Shown in pieces: positions 59,835 through 64,000 of a DNA stretch of 64,000 nt. How positions within the stretch are numbered: the first letter of the stretch is position 1; each line of letters begins with the position of its first letter. The stretch is from Ulva prolifera (lineage: Eukaryota > Chlorophyta > Ulvophyceae > Ulvales > Ulvaceae): the NCBI GenBank assembly GCA_023078555.1, contig CM041202.1, positions 3,778,022 through 3,842,021 of the forward strand. Direction: 5' to 3'. A program made the translations under genes and the position numbers. The notes below the pieces were generated by a model that did no database searches, was not told the DNA's origin, and saw only the letters and a program-made list of their open reading frames with translations.

Positions 59835-61886
59835 CATACCGTATATAATGTAAAGAGACGTTGTGGGTTTCACTGGGATTGGACGCGGAAAGGATATTTT
59901 TTTTTTGCGCCGTCGGTGACGTGGCAAGAGGGACAGACAGTTTGTTTAATATTTACGTGGTTCGTCGGCCACATGCTGCAAAGGATGGGCCACATGCTGC
60001 AAAGGATGGGACAAACGCATTCTATTGTTTGGACGCTCGATACACCGATACTGCTTATCTGTTCATTCTGTTTGGTTCAGCGCATGCGAGCAGATGCTAT
60101 GAGCGAATCGAGTTCGATTGAGGTTACAGAAGGCGACGAGCCAGCTAGCAAGGTTCCAACATTTATCACAGGCTTCTTTACAAAACACGATCCCACCAAT
60201 CCTGAGCATGTCGCTGCAAAAGCAAATAGGGATCGCACGGAAGCTGAGCGTGCGCAACTGCGACGTACGGAAGCGGCACTTGCCCAAGCACAGAACCAGC
60301 TAAAGCAAGACGAGGGGGGTGGTGAGGGGGCTCGATTGACATGTCATGTTATGGATGTGTAATGCGACGGTGCTTGCATGGTGCACAACACTGAGTTGCC
60401 CTTTTGTGAAAGTCATGCTTCTGGTACATGTGCTGTACTGGCGTTAATTAGGACGGGACAACGGTACAATCTCATTGTTTTGCATGTCTTCACAACAGCG
60501 CCGAGAAGCCGGGACATCACGATACAATATAAATTATAGTCGTCGTTTCGGCTCAGTGCAGGACGAGACAGCGCAATTAATGCCGTCAAAATTTTTTTTG
60601 TTTTGGGACAGACTCTGACGACTCTTTACATTACATACGGTATCTTCGTCGGTGGAAAATCAGGCCTCCGGTGTTGACGCTTTTAGGTCAGAATCGGAGT
60701 GACCAACCAGTGTCATGGCACTGATCAACCTGTGTATAGCCCAGTATCGAGGCCTTCAGTTGTGCACACGCTCAATATTTCCTATCACGGCCACAGGAGT
60801 GGGAGTCAAGTTTTTCGTGAGGCCATACAGTCATGATCGGTTCATTGAGTGAGATGTGATCGCAGCCGCCACGTGACACTTGCTCCTGGCAAGAGCTTGC
60901 GCTGTACAGTTCCATCTTCATAGAGATCACCATGCTCCTCCTCCGCGCCCCCTCCCCCCACCCCGGCCGGACGTATGTAGGCCTCTCACGTGCACACCAC
61001 TCGCACCTTTCCCGCATTGCGCTCTCTGTAAGCAAAGCCACTGAAGACTCCATCTTCGTAACGTTTGTGTTGCTGAATGATTTTGCGACTTCTTCAAACG
61101 CTCAGTGCTCCGAACACAATTCATCGAATCATAAACCGATATCTGGGCACCTTCTCGCACTGCCAGGCCTGCTAGAACAACGATGTTCGCTCAATGAGTT
61201 CTCTGAGAAAACTCTAAGTATTATTGGAACACGATAGAGGATTGTGACATGCTTTGTGCTCGTCGTACAGGCATTAGACCGGTTGGGAGCCAAAAGCGTA
61301 CAGTATGTGCCGCGAGTGCTGACATGCATATGGTGCAGGGCCAGGGAATCTTGTCAGGAAGAACTGAATGCCACACAGGCAATGTCCAGCATTTCCAAGG
61401 ATAAAATCACTGAACTGCAGGGCATGGTGTCACACCATGAGCTGCGGTCTCAGGTGCGGAACTGTACGGGAGCAAGGTCCGCCAGTGGCACGTGCAGCAT
61501 ATGAAACATGTTATATGTGGCACAATCGTTGCATACAGACAGTCGAGAACGCACTCAAAATATCAGATGACAAGAACAAGGAGCTTTTGCGCGACCATTG
61601 GAAGCATGAGATTCGCATGAAAGAGCTAGCTGAAGAAATTCTGACTGGAAATGATATAGTCGATCAGATGACCACAGAACTGAGGACACTTCAGTTGAAG
61701 CTGAAACGTAAGCAATCAAAGCTTTGTCAGCAGGTGTGCAACAGATACGTATTATTATTTTTTTTGATGTGAAATTCGGTCATTGGACCAGGATTTGAAG
61801 AAACATGAATGTGTCATTTTCAGCGATCCGACTCCGAGATCCTGATGTCTTCCTGCCGCAGAAAAGTCACCAGGATCGTGCACTAG
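55139..61886 (+). CDS. SAS6: SAS-6 centriolar cartwheel protein, multi-exon gene (some middle exons not located)
   Basis: Exons found are 55139-55866, 56011 to about 56226, 61271-61453, 61539-61733 and 61824-61886. The start is ATG 55139 (MAATVDRSD). The globular head spans residues about 19-162: LFWDVLPVERCRPDRGDAFE, then the PISA motif (about 76-105) with DISEEDFQTLKNDQGILVDF, then VETNDFKQIPHICL. Phe140 in the last segment corresponds to the residue that inserts into the neighbouring head to build the nine-fold ring. From about residue 163 the protein is coiled coil, the cartwheel spoke. The late exon block EEILTGNDIVDQM plus LRTLQLKLKRKQSKLCQQ matches the conserved end of the spoke. SAS-6 sets the nine-fold symmetry of centrioles and basal bodies. 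The intron 56227-61270 holds transposon relics, and at least one exon there is probably missing from this model. Confidence 0.9.
56011..56226 (+). CDS. SAS-6 exon: coiled coil
   Basis: DMMKVHEQYKEQMQKLQTKL and KVNELRNSNARLCNEKLSL form regular heptads. The end is uncertain; GTTGTG at 56227 or GTGGTG a few bases on could be the donor. The frame otherwise stops at 56252-56254. Confidence 0.7.
56227..59399 (+). other. SAS-6 intron sequence
   Basis: No repeat family is recognised. A possible small exon at 58727-58808 (acceptor TAGATATTTCAG) reads WIENLERQNFDLASLRHSSA, a plausible coiled-coil piece, but its phase does not connect with the exons found. Confidence 0.35.
59400..59760 (-). mobile_element. 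SINE-like element, 3'-truncated copy (S-D)
   Basis: On the minus strand it starts CAAGCGATGAGCC at 59760, next to a (TG)n run, with the perfect hairpin GAGCCCCCCTGCGGGGGGCTC. Family blocks follow (TAGACGTGGGCCGAAGG, GGTCGCATCCGTGGCGGACCG, GTGGCCAGAGGTGCAGC). The tail is missing. Confidence 0.75.
59761..59831 (+). repeat. (TG)n microsatellite, about 71 bp
   Basis: A pure TG run directly at the 5' end of the SINE-like element. Confidence 0.97.
59870..60640 (+). mobile_element. DNA-transposon relic with GGACGGGACA motifs, copy 2
   Basis: It is related to 52890-53580. A T-run precedes GCGCCGTCGGTGACG, and GGATGGGCCACATGCTGCAAA is tandemly duplicated at about 59968-60010. The coiled-coil ORF follows, then GGACGGGACA-type boxes near 60451, 60512 and 60563, and another T-run at 60592-60600. 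No transposase core is present. Confidence 0.55.
60099..60362 (+). CDS. Coiled-coil N-terminal ORF of an unknown transposon, copy 2
   Basis: The 87-residue frame starts MSESSSIEVTEGDEPASKV, contains TKHDPTNPEHVAAKANRDR and LRRTEAALAQAQNQLKQD, and ends MDV. It aligns with the minus-strand copy at 53356-53135. The predicted coiled coil suggests a multimerisation or adaptor region of a lost longer protein. The function is unknown. Confidence 0.5.
   Translation: MSESSSIEVTEGDEPASKVPTFITGFFTKHDPTNPEHVAAKANRDRTEAERAQLRRTEAALAQAQNQLKQDEGGGEGARLTCHVMDV
60641..61270 (+). other. SAS-6 intron sequence
   Basis: No feature is recognised. It ends at the acceptor CGTCGTACAG. Confidence 0.4.
61271..61453 (+). 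CDS. SAS-6 exon: coiled coil (probable)
   Basis: The exon has 61 codons in phase 0 from acceptor GTCGTACAG to donor GTGCGG. It includes CQEELNATQAMSSISKDKIT and ELQGMVSHHELRSQ. The first third (VPRVLTCIWCRA) fits a coiled coil less well, so the acceptor could be further inside. Confidence 0.55.
61539..61733 (+). CDS. SAS-6 exon: conserved end of the spoke
   Basis: The exon has 65 codons in phase 0 from acceptor TTGCATACAG to donor GTGTGC. The segment GNDIVDQMTTELRTLQLKLK plus LCQQ corresponds to the KANEIIxKLQ...KLKxKN...QQ block of SAS-6 proteins. Confidence 0.8.
61824..61886 (+). CDS. SAS-6 terminal exon (probable)
   Basis: The acceptor GTGTCATTTTCAG opens a phase-0 frame of 20 codons (RSDSEILMSSCRRKVTRIVH) ending at TAG 61884-61886. 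LINE tail sequence begins within about ten bases, so the 3' untranslated region is probably supplied by the LINE. Confidence 0.55.
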   Translation, partial: RSDSEILMSSCRRKVTRIVH

Positions 61887-62390
61887 CAATTGGGTATCTA
61901 AAGTATAATATTCAGCGACCTGTTTCTATCTATGTAGTTACAAAGGACAGAGGCCGGGCAGCGAGCCGTTGCTAGGAATTAACACGCAAATCCACTCACG
62001 CAGTCATGGCACTAGGCCGGGTACGAGCACGTACCACAGCCCTGCCGGTGATCCCAGCCAAAGATTGAAGCCCTGCACGGAGCACAAGAGCATTCCCCTT
62101 GCATTCCCCTTGCACAACGCCACACTCAACCGGCGCAGAGCATTCGTCACAAACAAAGCACGGTTCACCTTACCACACCGAGACGCAACCTCCGCCAGCC
62201 GATTCAAGTGATTCATAGCAGGCTGTCCCAAGCGACCATGCGTCTCATGCGATAACGGCACAAAACTGTATGCATTAGGGTCATACAAATCATAAGTAGT
62301 TTGTTTCTGCACGTCCCGTGTCTCCGCAGCACCCCCGTCCTCCTGGGCCGCTCGGCCGCAATAGGTATCAGCACAGGGGTTCACAACCGA

Positions 62391-63521
62391 GTCGAGCTGT
62401 AAATTTAATTTTAACCCCATTTTAATCAATTTTAACAAGCTATTTTAGTTAACTGTTTTAACGTTAAAACGCGTGAGTGGCGTTAAAGGGTTCATTTTAC
62501 TTTTTTCTTAACCGGGCTTTAAAGTAGAAATGGCAGCCCAAAAGGGCTGTATCGAGATGACTTTGACCGTCCTCATAGGACAAACAACACTAGCAAAGCA
62601 CGTTATATACAGCTCAGTCACAGCTAGTCACCTACTGTTGGCTCCTAGCACTTACCTGTGCCGCTGTGCACTTGTTCATGCTTGAAGAACCAGGAACTCT
62701 AGACCTCTGTTTGAATTGGCAGCTGCAAGTCCTAGACATGATAAAAGGCAAGCACACCGCTGCCTCTCAAGAAGAAACTGAAAATTCTGACCAGGAGAGT
62801 CTGGATGATCTGGCAGATGTTGTAGAGGTGGACACTGATACAGGACTTCACGTCCCAGCTACAGAACTTTAGATGGCCGCAAGTTGCAGCAGGTGGGGGT
62901 AGATGGTGAGCCGCCTGTCGCCTTTTGGATGCATCGCATCCTAGAAAAGTGTTTGTTGAGAGAGACTCCAATCAGCGTGATTTCTGCAAAGTCCTCATCA
63001 ACAGCTGTCGAGAGGCTGTGGAACTCATTTGGAGACAACTTGACTGCCAAGCGATGGTCCATGAAGAATAAGACGCTTGCAACGATGAACGTGCATCTCC
63101 TAAACGAACATGATGGTGTTGTTGTTGAAGCTCCACGCTTCGACAGCCTACTCGAATTTGTCGATGAAGTGGATGAAGAGGAGTTGGTGATGCAGAACAT
63201 GGGTTCCGTTGCATGTGACCCAGATTCTGACAGCCTAGGAGCATCTCTATCGTCGTCAAGTTGTTCAGGCGATGCAGATAGGTGGTAGGTCGTGCAATAG
63301 ATGTATCTAGGTGGTTGTGGACATGTCTGTGCCGTGTTTGTGCCGTGCAAATGGCAGCAAATGCCTCTTCGTCGTATTTAACAAGTTTAATGGTAAAGTG
63401 GCAAAGCATCATTTTAAAACACGTTTAAAGTAAAGCTTTTTGGCCGTATTTTACTTTTATTAAACTTTAGCTTTGTTAATTAACGTTAAATCGTGCATCC
63501 AAAAGTTAAATTTACAGCTCT
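62391..63521 (+). mobile_element. hAT transposon, internally deleted
   Basis: The 8-bp duplication ACAACCGA flanks it (62383-62390 and 63522-63529), and the LINE sequence is restored when it is removed. The inverted ends share GAGCTGTAAATTTAA, with small differences at the extreme tips. Subterminal regions are rich in GTTAAA/TTTAAC words. Only the C-terminal part of the transposase remains. Confidence 0.88.
62884..63288 (+). pseudogene. hAT transposase C-terminal dimerisation domain
   Basis: The frame has 134 codons. SSSTAVERLWNSFGDNLTAK, RWSMKNKTL and NVHLLNEH match the hAT C-terminal dimerisation domain (the SA-x-ERxFS...G...KR...L...L pattern). A serine- and acid-rich tail follows. The zinc finger and the RNase H-like catalytic core are absent. 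An upstream frame (62666-62872) carries an acidic stretch that may be another remnant. It could still dimerise, but it cannot cut DNA. Confidence 0.8.
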
Positions 63522-63593
63522 ACAACCGACACATACCCTATGCACAAAGCGTCACCTGGCGGCATAAACATGATGTCCCCCAGTTTCTCCCTG

Positions 63594-63665
63594 TACGTAT
63601 GTATGTATCTACCTGTCTGGCGGCGGCGTCAGAACGGCCTCGACTGCGGTGCGGAGCTTTTTCTC
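63594..63665 (-). mobile_element. 3' end of a SINE-like element (S-E) adjoining the LINE
   Basis: On the minus strand GAGGCCGTTCTGACGCCGCC ends in CAGACAGGTAGATACATAC, and then comes the LINE start at 63593. The same order, SINE-like tail then LINE, occurs at 32730/32731. Confidence 0.65.
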
Positions 63666-64000
63666 CATTTGCCCTGACGAACAGAATGCCACCGACACCC
63701 GAGTCAAAGGGGCAACACTGCAGGCAGGCTATAACAACAGACTGCAGCACCGATACACCAATTATAATGCAGATACATAGCGAACGAAATCAGCTGAATC
63801 GCTATCTGCTGTTTCGAACGCCTATTGGACTTGCATTGATAAGAAAGAGACAAGAACCGCACCCACCCCCCCTCGCCTTGTGCGTTCTTGGCAGGGGAAC
63901 CTGGACGGTGCACGGGACCAGCTTGTGCTGCAAGTCCATACGGGGACGCTCTGCAAGCAGTAGGCATGTAAATTTGCTACCAGCAGACACAGAGGTTTGA
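63666..64000. other. Right edge of the window
   Basis: A plus-strand frame stays open to the edge but shows no known motif. It may include more of the SINE-like body in the reverse direction near the left side. Confidence 0.35.

Larger units (their letters stand above)
61890..63593 (-). mobile_element. LINE retrotransposon 3' fragment (copy c), interrupted by a hAT element
   Basis: On the minus strand it starts at about 63593 (GGAGAAACTGGGGGACATCA), is broken by the hAT element 62391-63521, and continues to the end signal GGCCTCTGTCCTTTGTAACT near 61934-61953. The tail ACAGGTCGCTGAATATTATA follows to 61890. Its ORF (62438-62004) has YSFVPLSHETHGRLGQPAMN and NALRRLSVALCKGNA. A tandem 11-bp duplication (GCATTCCCCTT, 62091-62112) breaks the frame after that. 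It is colinear with copy a at 32731. Confidence 0.85.

Overview
This is a eukaryotic window. Its genes are split by spliceosomal introns, it contains copia, LINE, MULE-like, hAT and tyrosine-recombinase elements, and no operon structure is visible. One host gene is a centriole cartwheel protein (SAS-6) and another is a soluble-type adenylyl cyclase, so the organism builds centrioles or flagella. The mixture of TEs (copia with a WVDD-type reverse transcriptase, an algal-type LINE tail, Crypton-like recombinases) and the frequent GTGCGY/GTGTGG splice donors fit a green alga best, but the taxon is an inference.

Layout. 1-467 holds the start of a minus-strand, Harbinger-like ORF that leaves the window. 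737-2625 is a MULE-like element with long inverted repeats and a 9-bp target duplication. 3660-16663 is a three-level nest: copia element 1 (5-bp duplication ACGGG) is split at 5672/14040 by copia element 2 on the opposite strand (duplication GGCCC). The interior of copia 2 is in turn replaced by a region with two divergent tyrosine recombinases and tandem repeats. 16.7-19.3 kb is mostly anonymous.

19485-44825 is one large plus-strand gene for a soluble adenylyl cyclase (two cyclase catalytic domains, then an AAA/NTPase region). It is reconstructed from eight exons whose phases agree. Its introns (up to 11.1 kb) are full of repeats: SINE-like elements, 5'-truncated LINEs sharing the same 3' tail, a palindromic DNA transposon, microsatellites and a foldback.

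46.4-49.9 kb carries a copia fossil, a second MULE-like element and a short interspersed element. 52004-52532 (minus) is a complete three-exon gene for the spliceosomal Sm protein G. 55139-61886 (plus) is a SAS-6 gene with some middle exons not located. A LINE lies immediately beyond its stop codon and is itself interrupted by a deleted hAT transposon with an 8-bp duplication. DNA-transposon relics fill the space between and after these genes.

The three host genes have unrelated jobs (cAMP signalling, splicing, centriole assembly), although the cyclase and SAS-6 are both typical of flagellated cells. The most unusual feature is a family of SINE-like elements that share tail repeats with the local LINE, stack head to tail with it, and start next to microsatellite DNA.
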